Shown: positions 37,004 through 50,321, counted from the first letter of the stretch. The stretch is 64,000 bases of DNA from Macquaria australasica (GCA_005408345.1 SEMN01000027.1:1377001-1441000), one strand, 5' to 3'. Notes: generated by a model not told the origin, from the sequence alone. Numbers and translations: made by a program.

Positions 37004-40000
37004 CTCACTGGCTTCTATTGTAATTATTTATCCCATCTGATACAAGAAGAAGAAGAAATTGACACATGGCTATGAAGTTTGTATCCGAATTGATCCATGC
37101 AAACACGGACCAAATAACAACAGGTGAGATACCAAACATGTGATACAGGAATCAGTGGTGGAAAGTAGTGGAAAGTATATTTACTCAATTACTGTAGTCA
37201 AGTACAGTGTTAAGGGTACTTTATCCTACTTTATACTTCTACTCCACTACATCTCAGAGAGATTTATAGTACATTACACTACATTTATTTGACATCAACA
37301 GTTAGTAGCTACTTTTCAGGTAAAGATTTTACATCACATGGTCAGTTTATAAAATATTATGCATTATTATATATTAAACTACTCTTTGTATAAGAAGTAG
37401 TTGAAATTAGCTCCACTTTGACCAACTACAACATTAAAATACCACTTACATATTAATACATCAATAATGATGCAATAATGTGAAATAACATTGACAGGGA
37501 CAATTCTGCATGATGAGTACTTTTACTTTTTATACTTTAAGTACATTATTTTGATAAATCTTCTTCAATAGAAGTCCCAACAACAGTATCATGACTTTCC
37601 TCATCTCTCAATATCTGTTCTCCATTTGGGTTTGATAGATGAAAGGCCTCCTCCACCAGCCCCTGCTCCAGCTCCTGCTCCACTTCCAGCTCCAGCTCCT
37701 CTCGCTACACCCATGGAAATGCCACCTAAACGCCCTGACAAAGCCACAAAGCCCAAACTTCCCCCTCGGCCGCTGTCCAGGGTGTTCAGTAGCACTGAAC
37801 ATGGAGCAGCTGTGTTGCAGGTATATATATTCATTAACTAACTGAATGGCTCAGAGTTGTGAACTTATATTGGGGCACAAATATGGAAGTAAATAGCTAT
37901 TTCCTACAAAAGCTGAGAAAGTCATTCTACATCTTTAAAATCCCCAATCTCTACAATTGGCGTAAGGTGCTCCATCACCCTAATGATCAGTTTAAGGTGG
38001 AGTTGCACACCGGCCCTCTTATAGTACATTGAAGGTACTTCATGTAGCTTTTTACATCAATTTTATCATTTTGGGAACACAATTAACTGGACAGTTGTAT
38101 AATTGTTTCTCATATGAGAACTGCATTATGCTTAACACATGATCATGATGTGGATTTTATTTCCCTCATTTAAAATAATTTGTCTTACACTAAACTGAGG
38201 GTGATAAACATCCTTAAAATAATTTTTTCACAAGCTGTCCTCTCTGCATTTTCACTGGAAGAAAAGCAACCTCCTCCTGTTTGGTGCATACCGCATATTA
38301 CCCACCAAAACACCATTAACACAATAAACAACAGTATCGTGATAGTGATTTACTAATGTAGAAATGCAACATGCCAAGCTGTTCATGACAAATATTGCTT
38401 TTCCCACAGGGCTTCGATGCTTTTCGGGCAGATGAGACTCTCTGTGACGTCGTCTTGGTTCCTGGGGACAGCAAGGAAAGGTTCCCGGTCCACAGAGTCA
38501 TCATGGCTTCATCCAGTGACTATTTCAAGGCAATGTTCACAGGTGAGTTGTCCTGTTTTATTCAGCTGAAAGCGAACAACATAGGACACTTGGACTTTTG
38601 AGTTTAAGACCTGGTGAAACACTATATGAACACTATATGTTATATACATGTATGTACTGTACATGTACATTTGGGTGGACAAACATTAGAAACACATTTC
38701 GGAATATACAACAAACTACAGTATCAACTAGACTAAGAGTCTACATGTTAGCAGCTCTGTGAGGCTGTACTTAGGCACAGCAGTGCTTTGAGCTAAATGC
38801 TAAGTCAGCATGCCAACATGCTCCCAATGACGATGCTAACATGGTATAATGTTAGCTATTGTCACCCTATCACCTTCTTAGATTAGCGTATTAACATGCT
38901 AACATTTGCTAATTTTTTAATGAGTATTAGGATTTACATATTAAAGCATTGGACTAATTAACATTTTGACCTCACAATGGCGCAAGATTAAAAGTTAAGG
39001 AATAAATTAAGTGATTGCAATTCATCCCGAGGAGAACATGAATGTATGTATCAAATTTCTTTGCAATCAATCTAACTGTAGTCGAGACGTTTCCCTAAAA
39101 GCCAAAAATGTCAACCTGCTAGCGGTGCTACAGGAAACATCAAGGGATCACCAGTTCATCCACTAGGGACCATGAATGTCTGTACCAAATTTTATGGCAA
39201 TCCATCCAGCAGTTGTTGAGATATTTCAGACTGGACCAAAAATGGTGGACTGACCAGCGGAGCCTAGAGCCACACCTGTCACATGGCTAAAAGCACAAAC
39301 ACAACATCACGTCTGACATGGTAACAAAACTACAAGTCCAAAGCCATGCCGTTGGCCCTGTGAGGCTGCAATGCTTATTAGAAAACAGAAAACAAAGGGA
39401 GAATGAAAAATGAAGAACTTTGTTACTTTCAGATTCTTACCACTTTACTCCTGAGGTCAATGCCAGAGGAAAGGCCATGTTTTTACATACTGTAAAGGTT
39501 TTATCCTCTGTTATGTAGCCGTTTTAGGACATCTCATGCTTAGCTTGGCAGGCTATTGTAGTATGTGAGTAAAGGCATCCTTACAGTACCTCACAGTGGC
39601 AAAGATGCTTTTAATATATGATATGCTGAGATACCTTGTGTGTGATTGTACAGTCTTATACGGACTAGCTTTGCACACATATACATAAAAACTTTCCACC
39701 CTGTGGCTTATTTTTGAGGGCAAATATAAAGTACCAACATATTCATTGTTTTCAGGGTACCACTAGTCATACTTTCATTTTTAGATAAACATTAATAAAT
39801 AGTAAAAGAAAAGAGGAAGGACTGGTGACTCACTTCTGCATTAAACTTCCTTTCTGTTGCAGCTTCACTGAAGATATTTGCATATGACACCATAATTACC
39901 TACAGCACTTTTATTATCCACATACTGTTTAAGTCTGAGTAGGCAGGCTTTACAGTGTCAGCTGTGTCTTTGTATCTTGCTGACTGTGCACTTTGGCATC

Positions 40001-43000
40001 GTGCCTGCACAAGACAAATCTTCTGAAACGATGCGCAATCATTCATTCGCCTTGCCTTTGTACTTGTTCTTTCCTTGTTCAGGAGGCATGAGGGAGCAGG
40101 AGATGAGAGAGATCAAGCTGCATGGGGTCACTAAGTTGGGTTTAAAGAACATTATAGAATTCATTTACACATCCAAAGTCACCCTCGACATGGGAAATCT
40201 CCAGGACACACTGGAGGCTGCAAACTTCTTGCAGGTCATGCCTGTCCTGACCTTCTGTAATCAGCTTCTGAGCAGTGAGGTGAGGGTTTTTTTTTGTTTC
40301 ACTCCTATGATGTTGCATCAGTTCATTAATGGCAGCTTAATGAGATTTTTGCTTCACTGTCCTTTAATGCACTCTTGCTCTGTGTTAATTATACAGTACA
40401 GAACAAATTACATTTATGAGTGACCCATGTATGATTCTTAATAGTTGCAGCTGCAAGGTAGCTGTAAGACAGAGCAAAGCCGGTAATTATTTAAAAAAAT
40501 TATATTAATTTAATTTATTCCCTTCCTGTGTTATTGTTCGATGCAGATCACTATTGATAACTGTGTGGAGGTCGAGCACATCGCCATAGACCTGCTTCTG
40601 GAGGACGTTCTGCTGAATATAGGTGAGTGTTGTGAAACTGATCTAAGAGCACAGTAACAAAAGTACAATCTTAAATCTGTAGAAATACATAAATGAGGCA
40701 GAAGCTTCTGTATTGGAGTCGTTCAGATCTTCAGATCCTCAGCAATCCGTAAAACCAGTCTGTCTATCCATCAGTCTGTTATTTATTCCTATTTTTATAT
40801 TATTAAAACATACAGTAAACACATGATTATCAATGTTGATTGTTGTATCAAACTTAGGCGAGTTTGTGAGCCAGAACCTCACCGCGTTGGTGGAGTGTGG
40901 CCGCTACCTCCAGCTCTCTGTAACCAGCATGGCCAACGCTCTGTCCAGCAACTCCCTGGAGGGTTTCTCTGAGCTGGAGCTCTACCACATCGCCAGAGGA
41001 TGGCTGGACCACGACCACCCCAATCGCCGCTCCTTTGTCCACGCCTTGATGCGCCATATTCGCTTCCCACTGATGAGCCCCAGTGAGCTTATTCAGATTT
41101 CCCAGGATGACGAAGAGGGAGGAGACTCCATGATGCGCTCTGAGACAGCCTGTGTGAATCTCCTGCTGGAGGCCAGCAACTACCAGATGATGCCTTTCAT
41201 GCAGCCAGCTCTGCAAACTGAGCGGACACAAATACGCTCAGACGCCACCCACATCCTGGCATTGGGCGGTGTGATGCGACAGCAGCTGGTAGTGAGCCGG
41301 GAGCTGAGGCTGTATGATGAAAAGACCGGCCATTGGAGGGCCCTGAAGCCCATGGAGGCACCGCGTTACCAGCATGGTGTAGCTCTTCTAGGCGGCTTCC
41401 TCTTTATTGTTGGAGGTCAGAGCACCTACAGTTCACACTGTACACTCAGGGTGATATTCACCCAAACACATATAGGCTACACCAAATTGAGGAACCTAAA
41501 ATGTCACTCTTGTGCCATGCAAACTAGAGGAGAGGAGCCCAATGGAAGTATGAAAACTTTAAAATCCTAGCGTACAGAAACATAAGACAAGCCCTAGTTT
41601 GCTTGGTGAATAGGAAGTGTGGATCTAAACAAATCCAACAAGACTTACACATTTTTAATTCATAAGTTAAGTTAAACCACTTGAAGGTGAAGTCATAGTA
41701 CATCAAGCATTATCAAGACTCAAAGACCAAATGATATCAAGAAGTAAGAAAATATGATTGACCTACAGGGTATAATTTATCCTCCATTTTATTTATCACT
41801 AAATCTCGTTGACTTCTCAGGCCAGAGTACTTATGACACCAAGGGTAAGACGGCCATAGACAGCGCCTACCGCTACGACCCGCGCTTCGACAAGTGGCTT
41901 CAGATTGCTTTTCTCAACGAGAAGAGGACTTTCTTCCACCTGAGCGCTCTGAAGGGGAAACTGTTCGCAGTTGGAGGAAGGAATGCCACAGGAGAAATTG
42001 GTAAGCTGCTAATAATTATTTTATATTATTTCTACTACTGCTGTCAGTACTGCTTTTACTACTGTCAGCTGATCAACAGATAATTCATTTTCATCATCAT
42101 TTAATTTAAAGTCCAATATTTACAATTTTATAGCTCTGTTTTTGGTCTCCACCAACTGAGGAGTTAAATATGAGTTAAATATCTGGCTCTTTAGCTGCTA
42201 AATGCTCCACTATGTTCACCAGCTCGTCTCTAACTGTGACTGTCTGCTGTGCTGAGCAGGTAGTGGACAGTGGGTTTTTAGAGCTAACAGCTGCCTCCTG
42301 CAGCTGAAAATGACGCTATGAGAGCGGTGAGAGTGAACCACAACAGTAAAGTTGCTGTCTGGCTGTAACTTTACTGGAGGATAAATTATACCCTGTAAAG
42401 CTGAAACTCAGAGCAGCTGCAGTTTCAGGTGACGATTCTCTGTAGGTTCATCACTACAAGCAACACCTTTCACATTGTCACGTTGTTTTCACACTGTTAT
42501 TTGATATGTTGTTAGTATAAAAATATTAATTTAAGCGACTTTAAAATTAGCATGTAACTCTTCTTCTACTCACACCACTGCTGCTACTATCACTGCTCCT
42601 TACAGCTAATGCTACTGTTAATGCTACTGATGCAGATTCTAAACTGGACAAAAAACAAACATATGTGAATCAAGATTCTTTTATTGCCCGTGCTTAAATA
42701 AATTCAACCCCAAACATCTCTCTGCCACTTTGATCAGACACGGTGGAGTGCTACAACCTGAAGAAAAATGAGTGGACATTTGTGTCCAACATGGTGGAGC
42801 CTCACTATGGACATGCTGGAGCAGTTCACGGGGACCTCATGTACATCTCAGGTAAGATAACACTGTTTAACACCGGGATAAGAGCTAATGTTTTGCTAAA
42901 GTAGTAACATTTTCAACTCGAGTGCATGCATCTATTCGCACCCACTTGTGTTTTTCTATAATCCCCAGTATCTAACATTCGCTTCACGTTCTGTCTGAAC

Positions 43001-46000
43001 ACCCTTTTAAATGCTATTGTTGAGTTTACGTCTGTTTTAATGACGCAGTGATAAAGTACCAACAAGCTATGTGATAAAATCAAATTCACAATTCCTAAAA
43101 TAAAATAAGATTTCAGTGGTTCGAAGTAAACTTTTAAAAGGTGAACAATGTTTTTAATGCTACTCATTTAGTAAGACAGACCCGAAACTAGACCGTTCAA
43201 AATTTGATAAAAGGCACAATGGACCATGAACAACTGTCCTCATACCTTAACAACAAAATAATCCATTGTCAGTGCCTTCCTCCCTGTGACTGTTTCAAAA
43301 TGACTTGCCTTTGTGGTAAAAAGAAACCAACACTGACTGTTCATAGACAAGGGGAAGCAACTTTGACACACAGTCTCCAGTGTTGACCACACATGCTTTG
43401 TACACTGAGCACCTCACTAAGGTTTCTGTTTAACATCATGCAATTTCTCCCTTTGCTACTTAGAGAGGACGGTCACTATTCACTCAATCGATAAAACCTA
43501 CACAAAGGTCATTTTAAGTGTTTCAACAAATGACCAGTTGTTTCTCTAGTGAGGACAGTCTTGTAGTGATGCAATCAGGTCATTCAAGGTAAGAATAAAT
43601 ACTTATTCACATGTCATCCAGTGTCAGGTGAACAGTGGGACTCCTGATGCAAAAATATAGTTTTTGCAGAGAGCATTTGTGCCTCCTGTGCATTTCAGTG
43701 GAGTCCATCTCTTTTGAAAAAGTCCTCAAACTCCCCAAATTGTTGTTAAAAACAGAATAAAATTTCACAGAAACAGAAGAGGACCTGGTGTGGATGCTAA
43801 AAAGCCTAAAAGAGTGCTCTAACCCTGCAGCCCAAAGTGGGAATTGGAACAAAAATAGAAACCATAACTCTGGATTTACTTACCTTACTAATACCAAGCA
43901 GCTGGGTAAAATCTTCCTTTAACATCTCTGGCTGTTAACAGGGAACATCATTAGCTTTAAAGGTGCCCTGTGGAGTTGAAATTTGCCCATGGCATCTCTA
44001 AAGTAGAGTTAAAGTTCTTGTGTTACTCACCAAAACACATTGTTTGTGTGCTTGAGGTCTAACAAACGTGACAAATGTATTTCCCTCCTCATAAAACATC
44101 TTGCAAAGGCGATTTTTCTTAAAAACGTGAAACCTGAACTGATCACATTCATGTTTACTAGCAAGCAGTTGTCTTCTTTCCTGCCTTTGTCGGTGCATTG
44201 CTGCATATCTTGGCACATTACCACCGCCTGTAGATCATTGGGATAGTGTGTGTCTGTCCTTGTGTGCGTGCACGAGACAAACAAAACCGAGACCCACTCA
44301 TAGAAAAAACTGCTCAATAGCTACTAGAGGTCAAAAACTCCACAGGATACCTTTAAAATGAATGATGATGCTTCTTCTTGATGGGAGTGTTTTTAAAATG
44401 TCATAAACACTCTGGAATAAATACTACAACTACAAACATTTGGCTGATTTCAGCTTTAAGTCTTTGACAGCGGAATCACCAAAAACCACCATGCAGGGGC
44501 ACTAAATCAGCCGTCACAGTAGCCCTGCCCTCAGTTTGGGGGTCCAGTCCGCTTTCATTCATATATAAAATTGGTTTTGCAGAAATTGCCCATAAGCGAC
44601 AAAAGGTCCCATTTTGACGAGCTGAATTATTGACAAAGCTTGCTCGGCTGACCTATTTGAAACCACTTCCTGTTTAGCAGCTACTCTCAGGTTGATGTCA
44701 GGCAGGTTTCTCAGCAGCCTTGGACAGAATCGGTTTCTCACTTTGAGAGAGAAGAAATATAAAGTTTCACATGTAGGACTGAGAAGCAGGAAGCTCAAAG
44801 ACCTGTGGTTGCAACACATTTAAAGCCCACAGCTTTCAAAAGCTGTCATACATACATAATGTATTTACATTAAATATTCATTAAGTAAGTAAAAGGTTCA
44901 AAGTTAAAGAAAAATTTATTTAGAATTACATTTTTTTCCATATTTATATGTAGGTATACACGTAATGTATTGTGCGACTGTGGACCACTGCTTGAGAGGA
45001 AGATTCAGAATACAAACCAGTGAGCATTTAACTTATCAAAGTGTTAAATGTCACCTCATGGACTGAATATAGATTATGACTTGAGGTGTTTTCTGTAATG
45101 TACCTCTATTTATTGGATATTTAGTTAAAGGTCATACTTTTTCTGTATTTTTATTAGAAACCTATTCAAATCTAAGGTATTTGTAACATTTTTGAAGATA
45201 CTTTACCAAAACATTGTATCCATCCATCCATCCATCCATTTTCTATACCGCTTATCCTCTTAGAGGGTCGCGGGGGGCTGGAGCCAATCCCAGCTGACAT
45301 TGGGCGAGAGGCGGGGTACACCCAGGACTGGTCGCCAGTCAATCACAGGGCTGACACATAGAGACAGACAAACATTCACACCCACAGTCACACCTACGGA
45401 CAATTTAGAATCCAAAACATTGTATGTAAAACTTAAATCAGTATATGTGCTATGAGACATAGTGTTTTTGTCTCTGTTTGTTTGAAGTAATTTGATTGGC
45501 TGAAGGCCTCTTGATTGTTTTTTTTCTCACCCTATAATGGTGGAACATGATTATCTAATCACCATCAGATGTCCTACTGTGATTTCTGATCTTGAAGAGG
45601 TTCCTGAGGGCCGAAACATCATTTGAATACAAGACAAATGCATATGGAGCCAGAGTGCGCGACACTTTTTGTGTATTGTATTGATCTGGTGCTGATAGAA
45701 GAATCAATATCTAACAGTCGACCATGTTTTTCTATCTAGAAAGTAAATATATTGTAAGGTAGTTCCTGTCCACATCTGTCCCCTTGAATGATGGGAAATG
45801 TAGTAACAGACTCACCTTTCAGTGAGCTGCTGCTCCACAACACATTCATCCAGGCCAACATCCCGCTGGGTACAGGGCCAGGGGGCCTCTGGGACCAGGG
45901 GGGTCCTGGGGCCGGGGGAGTCCGTATGAAGTGACTGTTAAGTCTGTTAATGTCTCTTCTTCAAGACAACAATGAAAAACTGTCAAATCTTTTAAAGGGA

Positions 46001-49000
46001 AAACTTGGTGTGAAGGCAGTTTTTCAGGAAGCTGGATCACCAACCAGACAGATCCGGCCCCAGAACACCAGGGGCCCTAACAGTACCAGGGGCCCTGTCT
46101 GCTGAGAACATTAGGGCCCGTGTGGTTTAATCTTAAGGACCCTCATTATTTGACTGTTGTTGCTTCTGCTACATTACAAATGTTAAAGGTTAATTAAATA
46201 TGTCTGTTCTTGTTGTTTAATAAAGACACATTTTTCACATGGCAGCTACACGGGCTCCATCTACCGGTTATCCCATCACTACTCTCTGTGTGTTGCTAAA
46301 TGTTTGACTATCGTCACACGTTAAGTTAATTTGTGTGAGCTCCTGTACTGGAAGCAGCTGCTCACTTTTTTTATATGAAGCAACGTTGTTTTAATGTTGT
46401 CAGTCTTAATAACCAAAAAAAAAAGAAACAACTGCACAAAGCTGCAAAATGGACAGAAATAGAAATAGAGCTACAGTAGTTGAGGAGCAACAGTCTTTTC
46501 GCCTGCAGTCTGCAAAATTAACATGGTGGATATTATATTCGGAATCCTAAAGATCTTGAAAGACGAAATAAAAGGATTACTAGCAAATGTGCCGGAAGTG
46601 AACAGAAAAAAAAACGAAGAGATGGGACACCAAAAGTTATAGATTCTGTCCTGAAAGATGATTTTTTTTTTATCTTGTGCACACAAGTGATTATTGTTTG
46701 TATCTTTTGACCTTCAGTATATCTTGTGCACACATGAAAAGCTTCTGCATAACTGAGTCCTTAGATTCAAAGCTAACGTAAAAAATGTTAGAGGCTGCAC
46801 AGTTTACAATCTGTGATAGATAACTGATGTTAAAATGTAGCAAAGAACAATAGTTCAGTCCTCACACTTGATTAAGAGTTAAGTTCCCGACTTAAAATGC
46901 TTAAAACAGAACAGTGACCAGAAAATGTGCTTTTGCATGTTGTAGCTGGTTAATTACAAATATACTTTACTGTCCACCGTGTACCAAAATGTTCACTTTC
47001 TTCCTACTGTGTCCTTCAATGCACCAAAAGGGAGACTTTTCAAAGTCCATATTTGAAATGTAATTGCTGTTGGGAGGTGTGGTGACAACAAGGCCTGTCT
47101 AGATGATAGGAAGTCAGTGTAAAAACTTACTTTGGAAATTGATCGCCAGTACTAGACTTGTAGTTCTTTTGCTAAAGACAGAAAAACACTGTCTGGTCCT
47201 TTAAGCCAAGGACATTTTTTTTACATGTTATCAGCTCTTCTAAGTAAAGCTGGCTCAACACTCTTTTCCATGAAATCTTCACTTTTCTTAATATAGCGTA
47301 TTTTCTGTTAATACAGGAAGCTAGGGCAAAGAATAACACAGTGAGTGATCATTTGAACTCTATCATCATTTCTTAAAAATGTGGGGTTTAGAGCTTTTGT
47401 TTACGCCTACTTGTGCAGGAAGTGTATTTTTGCAGGAAGTGTCCATTTATGCTTGGTTTCTAAAATAATTACTGTTTCAATTAAGTAGTGGAAACAAGAT
47501 CTTCAGTATTAGAAAACACATTATATTTCACTGCATGATGTCATTTCATGATGTACAGAACATTTCCGGATCAGAAGAGAAACATTCATATCTCAAATGG
47601 ACATCTGTACACGACACATTAATCTATTTATCTTTTTCACACCTAAAACAGGAAGCGTTCACAACTTCTTGTCACTTGAAAAACACATTGCAACAGTATC
47701 CAATGACATGTGTGCTTCTTTCATGCATATTATCTGTTATTTCGACTTTATGCCTTTTTGCATGTCTATCTTTTTTTCCCATTTTTTAATTTTACTTTTT
47801 ATTTAATTTCTTTTTTTAATTGTGTTAAGAAAGGAAGTGCAAACAAAGAATTTCAACGGCAACATCCTGTTCCTCTGTGCAATAACGACTATAACGGCCT
47901 TGACGTTTAGGAGGAATGAGCAAAACCATTTCTATTTCAGATGGCATTTTAGAGAAAGAAGGGTGTGGGGGAAAAGCTTTTAAATAAGTAGATAAGTACC
48001 AAAGAATCTCAATTAAAAAAAGAGACATCGCTCTCATCGCTTTACGGCCGTAGAGTGTGAAAGGAAATGTGTTCACGTCTGTTTTCAATATCGGGCCGCA
48101 GGAAAGTACCAGACCACTGTCTCAAACTCTCCCACAGACTCATACTCACTCATCCCCATCAGAACAAAGTTCACAACATAAAACCAGACGCAGTGTTGCA
48201 CACAATGAAGTTTTCTCACATGCACATTGTGCCCGATGTGACTGAGAGGACCTGAAAATTATAGTGACCAGCTTTTTCCACACATTAACAGGGACATACA
48301 GTATACTCTAATGCTAAAATAACTAGGTTTGTTATGTCTTTTTGGCCACTGCTCAAAATCAACAACTTGATGACATTAGTTTAGTTTTGTGTTGAGTATT
48401 TGTCTTCATTTTCACATTCATTGACTAAATAATTAATTAATTGTTTATCCCATATCAACTCTTTTTAATTAAACACATAATTAAATAAAAATAAAACACG
48501 CAGTAACTGTAAGATCTTTTATGGGGGAATATTTTCAACATACTGTAACGTGTTGGATTTTCTTTTGTCACACAGGTGGCATCACCCGCGACACCTTCCA
48601 GAAGGAGCTCTGGTGTTACGATCCAGTCGCCGACACGTGGAGTCGACGAGCCGACATGGTGGAGCTCCGCGGCCTTCACTGCATGTGCACCGTGGGAGAC
48701 AGACTCTACGTCATGGGCGGGAATCACTTCCGCGGCAGCAGCGACTACGACGACGTCCTGGGCTGCGAATACTACAGCCCGGACACAGACCAATGGACGG
48801 TGGTGGCGCCAATGCCACGGGGCCAGAGCGACGTTGGCGTGACAGTGTTTAACGGGCAGATCTACGTGGTGGGAGGGTATTCCTGGAACAGCAGGTGCAT
48901 GGTTGACATTGTGCAGCGATATGATCCAGAGCAGGACGTGTGGGACAGGGTGTTCAACGTGCTGGAGCCTCTGGGGGGGATTCGTGCCTGCACGATGACA

Positions 49001-49072
49001 GTTTATCTGCCGGAGGGGTCGGTGGATGAGGCTCAGATACAGGAGTGTCCCCTGCCCACTGCTAAAAGCTGA
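35047..49072 (+). CDS. Kelch-like BTB-BACK-Kelch protein, KLHL9/KLHL13-type
   Basis: Probable substrate adaptor of a cullin-3 ubiquitin ligase. Exons: 35047-35150 and 35401-35454 (both tentative), 36781-36914, 37639-37820, 38410-38542, 40083-40279, 40547-40622, 40858-41415, 41821-42000, 42738-42851 and 48576-49072. Every phase fits and the model gives 742 aa. The BTB domain (about 165-268) has [20 protein letters not shown] and [10 protein letters not shown]; a BACK domain follows; six Kelch repeats fill about 410-735 with GG doublets ([15 protein letters not shown]). Long matches to human KLHL9/13 include [29 protein letters not shown] and [10 protein letters not shown]. The BACK region is clearly diverged, so this may be a separate fish paralogue; I give no symbol. 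The N-terminal ~155 residues do not resemble KLHL9/13: basic start ([10 protein letters not shown]), a Ser/Arg stretch, then Pro/Ala repeats. Without the first two exons the start is unresolved. The donor at 36914 lies in a GT repeat. Confidence 0.85.
36914..37000 (+). repeat. (GT)n microsatellite containing the klhl exon 3 donor
   Basis: About 43 GT units. The donor of the klhl exon ending at 36914 (CAACAAG|GTGTGT) is the first GT of the repeat, so the splice site and the microsatellite are one. Confidence 0.95.
37153..37563 (+). mobile_element. CAGTGGTGGAA-family MITE in klhl intron
   Basis: Starts with CAGTGGTGGAAAG and continues with tacttctactccactacatc and tttactttttatactttaag, hallmarks of a short teleost DNA-element family. 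The right end is truncated. Confidence 0.75.
38750..39275 (+). repeat. Interspersed repeat in klhl intron 5
   Basis: Contains tatgctaac-type words, gaccatgaatgtctgtacca, atggcaatccatccagcagt and tgttgagatatttcagactg, a recognisable ancient teleost repeat. No coding potential. Confidence 0.6.
42131..42545 (+). repeat. Interspersed repeat, copy B, in klhl intron
   Basis: Second, longer copy of the repeat at 1440-1720. Its last ~110 bases (ggttcatcactacaagcaac and following) also match a third, partial copy at about 11600-11710. Confidence 0.75.
42973..43004 (+). mobile_element. Solo end of the TGTGTTCAGACC MITE family
   Basis: The segment attcgcttcacgttctgtct plus gaacac matches the right end of the element at 58312-58650 (attcgcttcacgtttggtct plus gaacac) with two mismatches. 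No partner end was found nearby. Confidence 0.55.
43957..44356 (+). mobile_element. MITE in the last klhl intron
   Basis: Left end tttaaaggtgccctgtggag and right end ctccacaggatacctttaa are inverted copies with two mismatches over about 20 bases; length about 400. Non-coding. A TTAA-like palindrome at both borders hides any duplication. Confidence 0.65.
45220..45411 (-). mobile_element. LINE/SINE-type retroposon tail with 14-bp TSD
   Basis: A 192-base element with a (TCCA)n tail at its left side and the block ccgcttatcctcttagaggg, characteristic of an abundant teleost retroposon. It is flanked by a perfect 14-base direct repeat CCAAAACATTGTAT (45206-45219 and 45412-45425). The tail position puts the element on the minus strand, probably 5'-truncated. 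Confidence 0.8.
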
Positions 49073-49499
49073 GCACCACAGACAGGGGGTTTCCGACTTT
49101 TTCCGCTGTCAGGCCAGAAGTGGCGAGACTAAGTTTGCCTGCATGTTGTGACCGCAAGAAGGCCAAACAGGAAATAGCGTGGGCTGCTAACACAAGCTGC
49201 AGGTGCAAGCATGGCTAGCTAGCTAACATTAGCATTCAACAGTGTGAAAATCTTACACCTGTCTATCAAACACTTTACTATCTTTAGTGCCACTTCCTGT
49301 CCTTGCATTTGCTGCCAGCCGTGCAGCATCCCTCCTGCTCTGCTGCTTGTGCTCTCTCACTCCACAGTTACGTAAAAGGAAACGCTCAATACATGCTCGA
49401 TGAAAGGTCGAACCCACCCTCCCTCTCAAACTGACTGGACATCGAGTATCACTCTCAAAGTTCAATCACATTGACTCTCTAAAGCAACAAGTCAGGATC
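49073..49499 (+). other. Proximal klhl 3' UTR
   Basis: Sequence between the klhl stop and the MITE at 49508. No polyadenylation hexamer occurs before the MITE, so the MITE is probably inside the 3' UTR if a downstream AATAAA is used. Confidence 0.4.
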
Positions 49500-49507
49500 A
49501 ATTAGAC

Positions 49508-49896
49508 CAGAGGTTTTCAAAGTGGGAGGCGGGGCCTCCCCAGCGTTGCTCCAAACTGTTTCAGGGGAGGCTCAATGAATGGAAGTGAAAAAATATTACG
49601 TTAGTTATCAAGAGGAGATCACATAGAACAGTCTTAATGTGTAAGAGATAGTTCAGAGATACAGTAGTTTTGGGGAATTTTTACTGTTTTTCCCAGAGTC
49701 AGAAACTAATAAATGCCTCAGGACAGACCTTTTTTTTTATGTGTTTGGTGTCTGAAGTTATGTCAAACAGCAATATTAGGCTATCTAAGTGTCTCAGGGA
49801 TCAAATAACATAATCGTGATCCCACATACATCCAGGAATTGAGTGAAACTAAGCAAGTAAACTAAGGCCCACAGTCTCAGACTTTGAAAACCTCTG
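49508..49896 (+). mobile_element. MITE with 16-bp perfect terminal inverted repeats
   Basis: Ends are CAGAGGTTTTCAAAGT (49508-49523) and its exact reverse complement (49881-49896). Flanks aattagac and ggttagac agree in 6 of 8 bases, consistent with an old 8-base hAT-type duplication. It contains no coding sequence and lies about 440 bases after the klhl stop. Confidence 0.8.
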
Positions 49897-50315
49897 GGTT
49901 AGACAAAAGGCAAATCCATCTCTTCAATGGAATAAATGGAATGACTTGAGTGATTTTTCGGAGTAAACGCAGCTGACTTTAGCATTCAAATAACATGACC
50001 AAAGGATAACGCTGGCATTATTTTATCCCTCATTAATAGACCAAAAGCAATGATGACTTTATCCTGCTAACAAGTACTGTGTGTAACTACAGCCTGACAT
50101 AGAGTTTACACTAGTATGTCAGAGGACAATGATGACGCACAAGCTGGGAGGATTAAACTGAACCCTCTGTATCATAATGAAGGATGAAATGCGCCTAATT
50201 TATGTGGTTTTTAATGATAGGGGACTTCCATGGCACAGAGTCATGAGATGTAAGCTAGACAACAAAGACAACATGTCTTTATTATGATTCAGAACTTGAT
50301 TTGAGAAATCCCCTC

Positions 50316-50321
50316 AATAAA
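50316..50321 (+). terminator. Possible polyadenylation signal of klhl
   Basis: AATAAA (ctcaataaagac) about 1.2 kb after the klhl stop. Another AATAAA lies at 49931-49936, just past a transposon insertion. Which one is used cannot be told from sequence. Confidence 0.25.

Noticed and set aside
40854..41231. Minus-strand open frame of 125 codons
   Set aside because: Shadow of the large klhl exon 40858-41415.
48455..48852. Frames of 88-112 codons on both strands
   Set aside because: Alternative frames of the GC-rich final klhl exon, whose Kelch frame is unambiguous.
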